In this document: piece by piece, positions 38,393 through 46,671 of the stretch
How positions within the stretch are numbered: the stretch's first letter is position 1
Layout of the letters: each line of letters opens with the position of its first letter
From: Streptomyces sp. NBC_01244
GTDB taxonomy: Bacteria; Actinomycetota; Actinomycetes; Streptomycetales; Streptomycetaceae
Reading direction: 5' to 3'
Length of the DNA: 64,000 bases
Assembly (NCBI RefSeq): GCF_035987325.1
Contig: NZ_CP108488.1
Location: 124,001-188,000 of the forward strand
Made by a program: the position numbers and the translations under genes
Notes under the pieces: model-generated
What the model saw: only the letters and a program-made list of their open reading frames with translations
The model's database searches: none
Told to the model about the DNA's origin: nothing

Positions 38393-39223
38393 TCAGCCCT
38401 TGGTGGCGCCCGCGGTGAGTCCGCCGATCAACTGCCGCTCGGCGACGGCGTAGAAGGCGAGGGCGGGGACCATGGCGAGCACGATGTAGGCGAGGACGAG
38501 CGCGTAGTCGGTCGAGTACTGGCCCTGGAACTGCTGGACGCCGACCGGGATCGTCTGCCATTGGGGGTCGTTGAACACCAGCAGCGGCAGGAAGAAGTTG
38601 TTCCAGCTCGCGACGACGGCCAGCACCGACACCGTGCCGAGCGCCGGACGCGCCATCGGCAGCAGGATCTTCCAGAAGAAGCGGAACTTGCCGCAGCCGT
38701 CCATGACGGCCGCCTCCTCGACCTCTGCCGGAATGGTCCGGAAGAACCCCCGCAGAATGATGATCGTCATCGGGAGTCCGAAGGCCGCCTGCGGGAGGAT
38801 CACTCCGAGCGGGTTGTCGAGCAGGTCGAAGTTGCGCAGGAGCAGGAACAGCGGCAGGACGGCCACGGCGAACGGGAACATGAGCCCGATCGTGAACAGC
38901 GTGTAGAACAGCTCTCTGCCCCGGAAGGCGTAGCGGGCGAGCACGAACGCCGCCATCGCGGACGCCGCCACCGTGCAGCACGTCGTGCCGATCGCGATGC
39001 CCGCGCTGTTGGCGATCTGCCGCCAGAACATTCCATCGCCGAGAATGCCGGTGTAATTGCCGGTCTTCCAGTGTTCGGGCAGCCCGAACGGGTTGGTCGT
39101 CAGCTCGGCGGTGCTCTTGAACCCGGAGATCACCGCGTAGACCAGCGGCACGACGACGAACGCGCCGATCATCCAGACCACGGCGTGCAGCGACAGGCCG
39201 CGTGCCGTTCTGCGGGCGTTCAT
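38393..39223 (-). CDS. carbohydrate ABC transporter permease, MalG type
   Basis: A 276-residue inner-membrane permease with six hydrophobic segments. The EAA loop that contacts the ATPase reads EEAAVMDGCGKFRFFWKILLP. It overlaps the MalF-type gene by four bases. With the binding protein and the other permease it forms an oligosaccharide importer; no ATPase gene is in the window, as expected in Streptomyces, where MsiK serves several such systems. Predicted cargo is xylobiose or arabinoxylo-oligosaccharide. Confidence 0.93.
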   Translation of the reverse strand: MNARRTARGLSLHAVVWMIGAFVVVPLVYAVISGFKSTAELTTNPFGLPEHWKTGNYTGILGDGMFWRQIANSAGIAIGTTCCTVAASAMAAFVLARYAFRGRELFYTLFTIGLMFPFAVAVLPLFLLLRNFDLLDNPLGVILPQAAFGLPMTIIILRGFFRTIPAEVEEAAVMDGCGKFRFFWKILLPMARPALGTVSVLAVVASWNNFFLPLLVFNDPQWQTIPVGVQQFQGQYSTDYALVLAYIVLAMVPALAFYAVAERQLIGGLTAGATKG

Positions 39224-40209
39224 CGGCCACCTCCCGTTGTGACGGCCCCGCTCAGGTCACGGCGCAGTACGTAGCGCTGGTAGAAGAGGGAGAAGACCAG
39301 ACTGATCATGAACAGCACCACGCTGATCGCACTGGCGTAGCCGACCTGGTAGCGCTTGAACCCGAACTGGAACATCGAGATCGCCATCGTCTCGGAGGAG
39401 TGGTTGGGCCCGCCGGCGGTCATGACCCAGACGAGGTCGAAGAGCTGGATGGCACCGATGACCGAAAGGAAGACGCTGATCCGGATCGTCGGGCCGAGCA
39501 ACGGCAGCGTCACGTGCCGGAAGCGCTGCCAGGCGCCGGCGCCGTCGATGGAGGCGGCCTCGAGGATCTCGCCCGGAATGCTCTGCAGTCCGGCGAGGAA
39601 GAGCATCATGTGGAACCCGAAGTACTTCCATGTCATGACCACGAACAGGGTCGGCATGACCGTCGAGGGATCGGCGAGCCACTTGCCCTGCAGCCCTTCC
39701 AGCCCGAGGGCGCCCGCGAGATGGTCGGCCATGCCGCCACCGGGAAGGAAGATCATCGTGAAGAGGACCGCCGTGACCACTTCGGACAGGATGTACGGCG
39801 CGAAGAAGAGCATCCGGTAGACGGCCCGGCCGCGCAGCCTCTGGTTGAGCAGGACGGCGGTGAACAGCGCGAACGGCAACTGCACCGTGATCGACAGCGT
39901 GATCAGGTACAGCCCGCGCTCCAGATCACCGAGGAAGACCTGATCCCGGAAGAGGGTGGCGTAGTTCCCGAAGCCGACGAACTCCTCCAGGGGGCCGACC
40001 CCGCCCCACTTGAAGAAGCCGGTGTAGACGGCGACCGCGATCGGGGCGAGGACGAAGACGAGGAAGAGGACCAGAGCCGGGACGAGGAACCAGGCGACGG
40101 ACGCCCAGCTTCCCAGCCGGCGAGGGAGCGAGCGTGCCGGGGCGGGCGGGCCCACCGGCCCGGCGTCCTGCGTCCGCTCCTTGGTCAGGGTGGACACGGA
40201 GCTAGGCAC
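39220..40209 (-). CDS. carbohydrate ABC transporter permease, MalF type
   Basis: A 329-residue inner-membrane permease with a cytoplasmic N-terminus of about 40 residues and six or more hydrophobic segments. The EAA motif is EAASIDGAGAWQRFRHVTLP. It overlaps the binding-protein gene by eight bases and the second permease gene by four. Same importer as its neighbours. Confidence 0.93.
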   Translation of the reverse strand: MPSSVSTLTKERTQDAGPVGPPAPARSLPRRLGSWASVAWFLVPALVLFLVFVLAPIAVAVYTGFFKWGGVGPLEEFVGFGNYATLFRDQVFLGDLERGLYLITLSITVQLPFALFTAVLLNQRLRGRAVYRMLFFAPYILSEVVTAVLFTMIFLPGGGMADHLAGALGLEGLQGKWLADPSTVMPTLFVVMTWKYFGFHMMLFLAGLQSIPGEILEAASIDGAGAWQRFRHVTLPLLGPTIRISVFLSVIGAIQLFDLVWVMTAGGPNHSSETMAISMFQFGFKRYQVGYASAISVVLFMISLVFSLFYQRYVLRRDLSGAVTTGGGR

Positions 40210-41494
40210 CCTTCGCAGCCTCGGTGATCGACTTGGTGACCTGCTCGGGCGTCTTCTTGCCCGCGATGAGGTCGGCGACGCTGTCGTTGACCTCCTGGCC
40301 GACCGCCGGCGGGTAGGCCTGGTCGAGGAAGAGCTGGAAGCCCGTCGCCTTGACCAGGCTCTCTGCCACCACCTTCCTGTTGGGGTCGGCGAGCTGGCTC
40401 TCCGCGCCCTTGACCACCGGCAGGTAGCCGTTGGAGGCCAGCAGCTTGGACTGGTTGTCCAGGACGAAGAACTTCAGGAAGTCCAGCGCCTCCTTGGGCG
40501 CGCCCTTGCGCAGCGCGAAGCCACCGCCGCCGCCGAACACGTCGGTGGCCCGGCCGACCCCGCCGTCGACCGTGGGGAAGGGGAAGAAGCCCAGGTCCGC
40601 CCCGAGGTCGGCGCCCGCGTCCTTCTGGACCGACGGTCCCCACTGCCCCATCAGCTCCATGGCGGCCTGACCGTTGCCCATGGTCGCGGCCTGGCCGCCG
40701 GGGGTGGCGTAGCCGGCGCCGAGGAAGGCGGTCTGGAACGGCTGGAGGTCGACCAGCTCCTTGAGGTGGGCGCCTGCCTGGACGAAGCCGGCGCCGGTGA
40801 AGTCCTTGGTGGTCGCGGCCTGCTGCAGCGCGGGGAGGCCTGCGACGCGCATCGCGAGGTAGGCCCAGTAGTAGTGGCCGGGCCATTTCTCCTTGCCCGC
40901 GAGGGCGATCGGAGTGACGCCCGCCGCCTTGAGCTTCTTGACGTCTTCGAGGAACTCGGCCCAGGTGGCCGGCGGAGCGGTGATCCCGGCCTTGGCGAAG
41001 AGCTTCTTGTTGTACCAGAAGCCGACCATGCCGACGTCGTAGGGCACCCCGTAGGTCCGGCCCTCGAACTGATAGGCCTGCAGCGAGACCGGGGTGAGCT
41101 CGGACGACCAGCCGAGCACGTCCGTGAGGTCCTCCACCAGACCCGCGTCGACCTGCTGTTGCAGCACGCCGCCGCCCCAGGTCTGGAAGACGTCGGGGAG
41201 CTTGCCCGACGAAGTGGTGGCCGTCAGCTTGGACTTGAACGCCTCGTTCTCCAACGAGGTCGTCTTGATCGTTATGTTCGGGTGAGCGGCCGTGAACGCC
41301 GAGGAGATCTGCGGGAAGAGGGACTTACCCGGCTCCGTCGTGGCGATGTTCCACCACGCGAAGCTCACCTTGCCGCCGGCCGTCGGCCCCGAGCCGGAGT
41401 CCCCGCCGCCACAGGCCGCGGTCAGCGAGACGGACAGAGCGGTCAGGCCCGAGAGCGCCAGGAAGCTTCGTCGGCTCGGGGGTGTGCTGGCCAT
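40202..41494 (-). CDS. extracellular sugar-binding lipoprotein of an ABC importer
   Basis: A 430-residue solute-binding protein. A twin-arginine start (PSRRSFLAL) is followed by a lipobox, SLTAAC, with lipidated Cys28, then a Gly/Ser linker and the two-lobed carbohydrate-binding fold. GGAGG sits before the ATG at 41494. It is the first gene of the nine-gene operon; its promoter has GGTCAA/AAACTA (minus strand TTGACC-17-TAGTTT) and a CGAAACTGTTTCG operator. In Streptomyces thermoviolaceus, BxlE, a xylobiose-binding protein, has the same position beside a LacI regulator and a GH3 gene; orthology is likely but not shown. Confidence 0.92.
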   Translation of the reverse strand: MASTPPSRRSFLALSGLTALSVSLTAACGGGDSGSGPTAGGKVSFAWWNIATTEPGKSLFPQISSAFTAAHPNITIKTTSLENEAFKSKLTATTSSGKLPDVFQTWGGGVLQQQVDAGLVEDLTDVLGWSSELTPVSLQAYQFEGRTYGVPYDVGMVGFWYNKKLFAKAGITAPPATWAEFLEDVKKLKAAGVTPIALAGKEKWPGHYYWAYLAMRVAGLPALQQAATTKDFTGAGFVQAGAHLKELVDLQPFQTAFLGAGYATPGGQAATMGNGQAAMELMGQWGPSVQKDAGADLGADLGFFPFPTVDGGVGRATDVFGGGGGFALRKGAPKEALDFLKFFVLDNQSKLLASNGYLPVVKGAESQLADPNRKVVAESLVKATGFQLFLDQAYPPAVGQEVNDSVADLIAGKKTPEQVTKSITEAAKGA

Positions 41495-41527
41495 GGGACC
41501 TCCGGGGTGGGGAATGCGGTTCGATTT

Positions 41528-41595
41528 CGAAACTGTTTCGCAAAATCCTCGCTTCGGTGCTGCCACAAACTAGGAACGCGTGACTCCTGGGTCAA
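41528..41595 (-). promoter_or_regulatory. promoter and operator of the arabinoxylan operon
   Basis: On the minus strand TTGACC (41595-41590) and TAGTTT (41572-41567) are spaced by 17 bases, an excellent vegetative promoter. The perfect inverted repeat CGAAACTGTTTCG (41528-41540) lies about 25-30 bases downstream of the likely transcription start and about 35 bases before the ATG, the place for a repressor that blocks elongation. Confidence 0.7.
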
Positions 41596-41662
41596 GCCTT
41601 CTTACCGATTTCCCCGATGCAGCAACGCAGTTGGAGCTTGACAACCTGGTCGCACCGACCGG

Positions 41663-41679
41663 AAACTCTTCGAAAGTTT
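41663..41679 (+). promoter_or_regulatory. second inverted repeat before the LacI gene
   Basis: AAACTCTTCGAAAGTTT has inverted arms AAACT/AGTTT around a TTCGAA-like centre, 45 bases upstream of the LacI-family start. It shares GAAACT and TTCG with the operator at 41528. Probable autoregulatory site. Confidence 0.45.
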
Positions 41680-41724
41680 GCGATACCTGTCGTGAGCCCA
41701 AGACGTTCGCGCAGAGGAGAGAAG

Positions 41725-42738
41725 TTGAGCGAGCAGCGTCCGACCCTGGCCCTCATCGCCGCGGAGGCAGGGGTCTCCCAGGCCACCGTGTCGAAAGTTG
41801 TCAACGGCCGCTCCGATGTCGCACCCTCGACGCGCGAACGGATCGAGGGCCTGCTGCGCTCCCACAACTACCTCCACCCCGGCGGGCAGGCCAGGGCCCG
41901 CAGGTCAGGCCTGGTCGACCTGATCATCGGCGGTCTGGACAGCGCGTGGGCGGTGGAAATACTGCGCGGCGTAGAGGCCGAGTGCGCCCAGCGGAGCGTC
42001 GGCACCGTCGTGTCGCTCGTCCCGCCGGGCGAGGCCACGCCGTCGAGCTGGGCCGCCCTGCCGGTCCTGCACCACAGCGACGGCGTCATCCTCGTCACCG
42101 CCTCGGTCACCCAGGCCCAGCGTGCCCAGGTCGAACAGGCAGGGGTGGCGCTGGTGGTCATCGACCCGATCGACCTGCCGGGCAACGGTGTGCCGAGCAT
42201 CGGCGCGACCAACTGGGCGGGCGGCCTCGCCGCCACGGAGCACCTGCTGGAGCTGGGGCACCGCCGGATCGCCGCGATCGGCGGGCGCAAGGAGATGCTC
42301 TGCAGCCAGGCCCGCATCGACGGGTACCGCGCCGCGCTGGAGCGGGCCGGGATCGAGGTCGACCGCGACCTGATCCGGTTCGGCGACTTCCAGCACGAGG
42401 GCGGGTTCCAGCGCGCCCGGGAACTGCTCGCCCTTCCCGAGCCGCCGACCGCCATCTTCGCCGGTAGCGACCAGCAGGCGATGGGCGTCTACGAAGCCGC
42501 CCGGCAGGGCGGGCTGAGCATCCCGCAGGACCTCAGCGTCGTCGGCTTCGACGACCTGCCGATGTGCGAATGGCTGTCACCGCCACTGACGACGGTGCGC
42601 CAGCCGCTGGAGGAGATGGGCCGGCTCGCGGCCCGCACGCTCTTCCAGCTCCTGGACGGCCAGCCGCTGGTCAGCCCCCGGATGGAGCTCTCGACCGAGC
42701 TCAAGTTCCGGCTCTCCACCGCCCCGCCCCGTCTCTAG
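41725..42738 (+). CDS. LacI-family regulator of the arabinoxylan genes
   Basis: A 337-residue repressor. The helix-turn-helix lies at about residues 8-28 (LALIAAEAGVSQATVSKVVNG), followed by the hinge helix and a periplasmic-binding-protein-like sugar domain. A TTG start at 41725 is chosen because AGGAGA lies directly upstream and the protein then begins, as LacI proteins do, just before the helix-turn-helix. It is divergent from the ABC operon and followed after 31 bases by GH3, so it is placed like BxlR of other Streptomyces. Operators CGAAANNNTTTCG are its predicted targets. Confidence 0.88.
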   Translation: MSEQRPTLALIAAEAGVSQATVSKVVNGRSDVAPSTRERIEGLLRSHNYLHPGGQARARRSGLVDLIIGGLDSAWAVEILRGVEAECAQRSVGTVVSLVPPGEATPSSWAALPVLHHSDGVILVTASVTQAQRAQVEQAGVALVVIDPIDLPGNGVPSIGATNWAGGLAATEHLLELGHRRIAAIGGRKEMLCSQARIDGYRAALERAGIEVDRDLIRFGDFQHEGGFQRARELLALPEPPTAIFAGSDQQAMGVYEAARQGGLSIPQDLSVVGFDDLPMCEWLSPPLTTVRQPLEEMGRLAARTLFQLLDGQPLVSPRMELSTELKFRLSTAPPRL

Positions 42739-42769
42739 GTCGTGTCGTCGAAGTCCCTAGGAGAACTCC

Positions 42770-44989
42770 TTGACCGAGCCCTGGCGTGACCCCCTCATAC
42801 CCGCGTCCGCACGAGTCGCCGATCTGCTGAAACGGATGACTCTGGAGGAGAAGGCGGGGCAGCTCACCGGCTTCTGGGCGCTGCCCTCGGATCCGGGCGC
42901 ACCGGTCGCGCCGATGGAGGACGATTCCGGCGAGACCGCGCCCGGCCTGGACGACATCGTCGCCCACGGGCTCGGCCAGCTCACCCGGGTGTACGGCACC
43001 GCGCCGATCACCGCGGAGGCCGGGATGGAGCGGCTCGCCTCGCTCCAGCGGCAGGTGACCGGATCCGGCCGGTTCGGGATCCCGGCGATCGCTCACGAGG
43101 AGTGCCTGACCGGGTTCATGACGTTCGGGGCGACGGTCTTTCCCGGGCCGCTGGCCTGGGGAGCGTCCTTCGATCCCGAGCTCGTGCGCCGGATGGCCGC
43201 CGCCATCGGGGCGGGGATGCGGCGGGTCGGCGTCCACCAAGGGCTGGCTCCGGTGCTCGACGTGGTCCGCGACTACCGGTGGGGCAGGACCGAGGAGTGC
43301 ATCGGCGAGGACCCCTATCTCGTCGGAGCGATCGGCACCGCCTACGTGCAGGGCTTGGAAGGCGCCGGGATCGTGGCGACGCTCAAGCACTTCGCCGGGT
43401 ACTCGGCCTCGCGCGGCGGCCGGAACATGGCCCCCGTCTCCTCGGGGCCGCGCGAGTTCGCCGACGTACTGGTCGAGCCTTTCGTACGGGCACTGCGCGA
43501 GGGAGGCGCCCGGTCGGTGATGAACAGTTACACCGACGTGGACGGAGTCCCGGTGGCCGCCGACGAGCGGCTGCTGACCGAGCTGCTCAGGGGTGAGCTC
43601 GGTTTCCGAGGTGTGGTCGTCGCCGACTACTACGCCGTCTCCTTCCTGGAGACCCGGCACGGCGTCACCGGATCGCGCGGCGCGGCCGGCGCGCTGGCGC
43701 TGACCGCCGGAATCGACGTCGAGCTGCCCACGGCCCGCTGCTACGGCGAACCGCTGACCGAACTCGTCCGGTCGGGAGCCGTACCCGAGGAGCTCATCGA
43801 CCGGGCCGCGGAACGGGTCCTGCGGCAGAAAGCCGAACTCGGCCTGCTCGACCCCGACTGGGAACCCGTCAAGCCCGAGCCGGTCGACCTCGACCCGCCG
43901 GAGAACCGGGCACTGGCCGGGCTCCTGGCCGAACGGTCCACCGTGCTGCTCGCCAACGACGGCATCCTTCCGCTGCGGCCGTGCCGCGTGGCGATCAGCG
44001 GGCCGTACGCCGACGACCCCCAGTCCTTCCTCGGCTGCTACTCCTTCCCCAACCACGTCGCCCTGCCCGGCGACCTCGGACTGCACATTCCGACGCTCGG
44101 CGAGGCGCTCACCGCTGCCGGGTTCACGGTCACCGCGGACGATCCGGACGTGAACGTCCTGGTGCTCGGGGACCGGGCCGGCATGTTCGGCCGGGGCACC
44201 TCCGGAGAGGGCTGTGACGCCGAGACCCTCGACCTGCCCGGCGACCAGGCCGCACTCGCCTCCGCCGTTCTGGACTCCGGGGTGCCGACCGTCCTGGTCC
44301 TCGTCTCCGGACGGCCCTACGCGCTCGGCACGTTGGCCGAGCGCGCATCGGCGGTGGTGCAGGCCTTCTTCCCCGGCGAGGAGGGCGGGACGGCGCTGGC
44401 CCGGATCATCAGCGGGGCGGCAGAACCGTCCGGGCGGCTGCCCGTCTCCATCCCCCGCCAGGTCGGCGGCCAGCCCGGCACCTACCTGCACGCGAGGCTC
44501 GGCGGCCACACCGACTGGAGCTCGGTGGACCCGACCCCGCTGTTCCCCTTCGGACACGGGCTGAGCTGGACCAGCTTCACCTACTCGGAACTGTCGGTGG
44601 ATCCCGTTGCCGCGACGGACGGGGCCGTCTGCGTTTCGGTCACCGTGCGCAACGTCGGCGAGGTGGCCGGGACCGAGGTGGTCCAGCTGTACCTCTCGGA
44701 CCCCGTGGCGTCCGTCGTCCGGCCGCAGCGATGGCTCGCCGGATTCGGCAGGGTCGGGCTGCAGCCGGGCGCGGCCGCCCGGATCACCTTTTTCGTCCAT
44801 GCCGACCGGACCTCCTTCACCGGGCTCGACCTGCGCAGAAGAGTGGAGCCCGGGGAGATCGGCGTGGCCGTCGGACGGTCCAGCGGCGATCTTCCGCTCC
44901 AGGGCTCCTTCACTCTGGAGGGCCCCGTACGCCACCCGGCGGCCGACCGGGTGCTGTCCGTGCCGGTCGAGATCGTCCCTGTTCCATGA
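42770..44989 (+). CDS. GH3 beta-xylosidase/beta-glucosidase
   Basis: A 739-residue intracellular GH3 enzyme (no signal peptide). Domain 1 (about 1-320) carries RTEECIGEDPYL, LKHFAGYS and the nucleophile Asp286 in VVVADYYAV; domain 2 (about 390-560) is the α/β sandwich; a fibronectin-III-like domain closes the protein (about 620-739). TTG at 42770 follows AGGAG at good spacing. It lies between the LacI gene and GH43, overlapping the latter by four bases. Substrate is most likely xylobiose or arabinoxylo-oligomers taken in by the divergent ABC importer. Confidence 0.92.
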   Translation: MTEPWRDPLIPASARVADLLKRMTLEEKAGQLTGFWALPSDPGAPVAPMEDDSGETAPGLDDIVAHGLGQLTRVYGTAPITAEAGMERLASLQRQVTGSGRFGIPAIAHEECLTGFMTFGATVFPGPLAWGASFDPELVRRMAAAIGAGMRRVGVHQGLAPVLDVVRDYRWGRTEECIGEDPYLVGAIGTAYVQGLEGAGIVATLKHFAGYSASRGGRNMAPVSSGPREFADVLVEPFVRALREGGARSVMNSYTDVDGVPVAADERLLTELLRGELGFRGVVVADYYAVSFLETRHGVTGSRGAAGALALTAGIDVELPTARCYGEPLTELVRSGAVPEELIDRAAERVLRQKAELGLLDPDWEPVKPEPVDLDPPENRALAGLLAERSTVLLANDGILPLRPCRVAISGPYADDPQSFLGCYSFPNHVALPGDLGLHIPTLGEALTAAGFTVTADDPDVNVLVLGDRAGMFGRGTSGEGCDAETLDLPGDQAALASAVLDSGVPTVLVLVSGRPYALGTLAERASAVVQAFFPGEEGGTALARIISGAAEPSGRLPVSIPRQVGGQPGTYLHARLGGHTDWSSVDPTPLFPFGHGLSWTSFTYSELSVDPVAATDGAVCVSVTVRNVGEVAGTEVVQLYLSDPVASVVRPQRWLAGFGRVGLQPGAAARITFFVHADRTSFTGLDLRRRVEPGEIGVAVGRSSGDLPLQGSFTLEGPVRHPAADRVLSVPVEIVPVP

Positions 44990-46473
44990 CCGGGTTCCTC
45001 GGTGATCCCGTGCTGCCAGGGTTCCGGCCCGACCCGTCCGTCTGCCGAGTGGGCGCGGACTACTACCTGGTGACGTCCAGCTTCGAATGGTTCCCGGGCC
45101 TTCCCGTGTTCCACAGCCGTGATCTCGTGAACTGGCGGCGCATCGGCTCCGCGCTCGACCGGGCGTCCCAGCTCGATCTCGACGGGTGCGAGCCTTCACG
45201 GGGACTGTTCGCACCGACGATCCGGCACCATGACGGGGTCTTCCATCTCGTCTGCACGCTGATGGACGGCCCCGGCCATTTCGTCGTCACGGCCACCGAC
45301 CCGGCGGGGCCGTGGTCGGAGCCCCACTGGTTGGACGGTGAGGGCTTCGACCCGTCGCTGTTCTTCGACGACGGTCCGGACGGCGGCGGCGGGGACGGCG
45401 ACGGCGACGGCGACGGCCGGGCTTGGTTCACCGCCGCACGAGTCGTGGACGAAGCCGCGGGCCGCACGGAGATCTGGATGCGCGAATACCTTCCCCGCGA
45501 GCGACGGCTCACGGGACCGGAGCACGTCCTGTGGACGGGAAGCCACCCGGGCGCCCGATGGTCGGAAGCCCCGCACCTCTACAAGATCGACGGCAGCTAT
45601 CTCCTGCTCACCGCCGAGGGCGGCACCGATGTGGACCACAGCGTGGCGGCCGCCCGCGCCGCCCGCGTGACCGGCCCCTACGAGGGCGCCCCCGGCAACC
45701 CGGTGCTCCCACCCGCCAAGGGGCCGGTCACCTGCACCGGGCACGCCGACCTCGTGCAAACCCCGTACGGCGACTGGCGGGCCGTCCTCCTGGGCATCCG
45801 CCCGGGCTCCGCTCTCGGCCGCGAGACCTTCCTCAGCCGGATCACCTGGGACGCGGGCTGGCCGGTCTTCTCCCCCGTCGTCCACACCGACCGTCACCGC
45901 CCGCTCCACGACGATTTCGCCACCTTCTCCCCCGACTGGAGCACCCTGCGCACCCCACCCGCACGGTTCTGGACAACCGGTGACGGGCTCCGACTCCAGC
46001 TGCGCCCCGACCGCCTCGGCGAACGCACCACCCCGTCCCTCCTGGCCCGCCCCCAAGAACAGCCCGACTGCGACGTCTCCACCGAACTGCATTTCACCCC
46101 CGCCGCACCGGCCGAACAGGCAGGCCTCGCCGTAGTCCTCGACGACGACGCCCATCTCCTCCTTCTTCGCACCACGGAGGGACTCAGCCTCCGCCACGGG
46201 CCCGAGGTCCTGGCCGGCGTTCCCGTCCCCCCGGGCCCCGTTCGCCTGGGGGTCCGCATCCGCGGGTTCAGTCACACCTTCGCCCACGCGGCTCCGAACG
46301 GCTTCTGGGAAGACCTGGCCACCATCGAAGCCACCTTCCTCAGACCGCTGTTCACCAGCATCCAGCTCGGCCTCTACGCCACCTCCAACGGCCGACCCTC
46401 CACCAACCAAGCCCACTTCACGCGGTTCGACATCACGTACCCGAGCCGGCAGGAGACACCAGGCAGGCCCTGA
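44986..46473 (+). CDS. GH43 beta-xylosidase/arabinofuranosidase
   Basis: A 495-residue intracellular GH43 enzyme with a five-bladed propeller followed by a C-terminal β-sandwich (about 315-490). The base Asp16 lies in FRPDPSVCR, and the acid Glu194 in WSEAPHLYK; the pKa-modulating Asp is in EGFDPSLFF. A Gly-Asp run (DGPDGGGGDGDGDGDGR) is inserted after the third strand, encoded by a GGCGAC repeat. It overlaps GH3 by ATGA and works with it on imported oligosaccharides. Confidence 0.92.
   Translation: MTGFLGDPVLPGFRPDPSVCRVGADYYLVTSSFEWFPGLPVFHSRDLVNWRRIGSALDRASQLDLDGCEPSRGLFAPTIRHHDGVFHLVCTLMDGPGHFVVTATDPAGPWSEPHWLDGEGFDPSLFFDDGPDGGGGDGDGDGDGRAWFTAARVVDEAAGRTEIWMREYLPRERRLTGPEHVLWTGSHPGARWSEAPHLYKIDGSYLLLTAEGGTDVDHSVAAARAARVTGPYEGAPGNPVLPPAKGPVTCTGHADLVQTPYGDWRAVLLGIRPGSALGRETFLSRITWDAGWPVFSPVVHTDRHRPLHDDFATFSPDWSTLRTPPARFWTTGDGLRLQLRPDRLGERTTPSLLARPQEQPDCDVSTELHFTPAAPAEQAGLAVVLDDDAHLLLLRTTEGLSLRHGPEVLAGVPVPPGPVRLGVRIRGFSHTFAHAAPNGFWEDLATIEATFLRPLFTSIQLGLYATSNGRPSTNQAHFTRFDITYPSRQETPGRP
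45391..45414 (+). repeat. short GGCGAC tandem repeat in GH43
   Basis: Four hexamers (first GGGGAC, then three GGCGAC) encode GDGDGDGD in a surface loop. Such hexamer runs slip by whole codons, so length may vary between strains. Confidence 0.75.
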
Positions 46474-46539
46474 CGTCGCTGACGCCGCGACCAGGTGGCG
46501 GTGCGCGGGACGGCCTTGTCGCCGCCCCCGTCGAAAGTA

Positions 46540-46568
46540 TTGACACGTCAATTGTGAGCGTTAACACT
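46540..46568 (+). promoter_or_regulatory. promoter and arabinose-type operator of GH127
   Basis: TTGACA (46540-46545) and AACACT (46563-46568) are spaced by 17 bases. The operator TGTGAGCGTTAACA (46553-46566) covers the spacer and most of the -10 element, so a bound repressor would exclude polymerase. It matches the two sites in the araD-regulator region. Confidence 0.75.
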
Positions 46569-46671
46569 CGTCCGCAGCAGGCCGCCACCGCACCGACCTC
46601 GCGGCCGCCGGTCGAAGCCCAACAGCCCCTGTGCGCGGCACCCCTATCTCTCACGGACCATGGAGTTCGCC

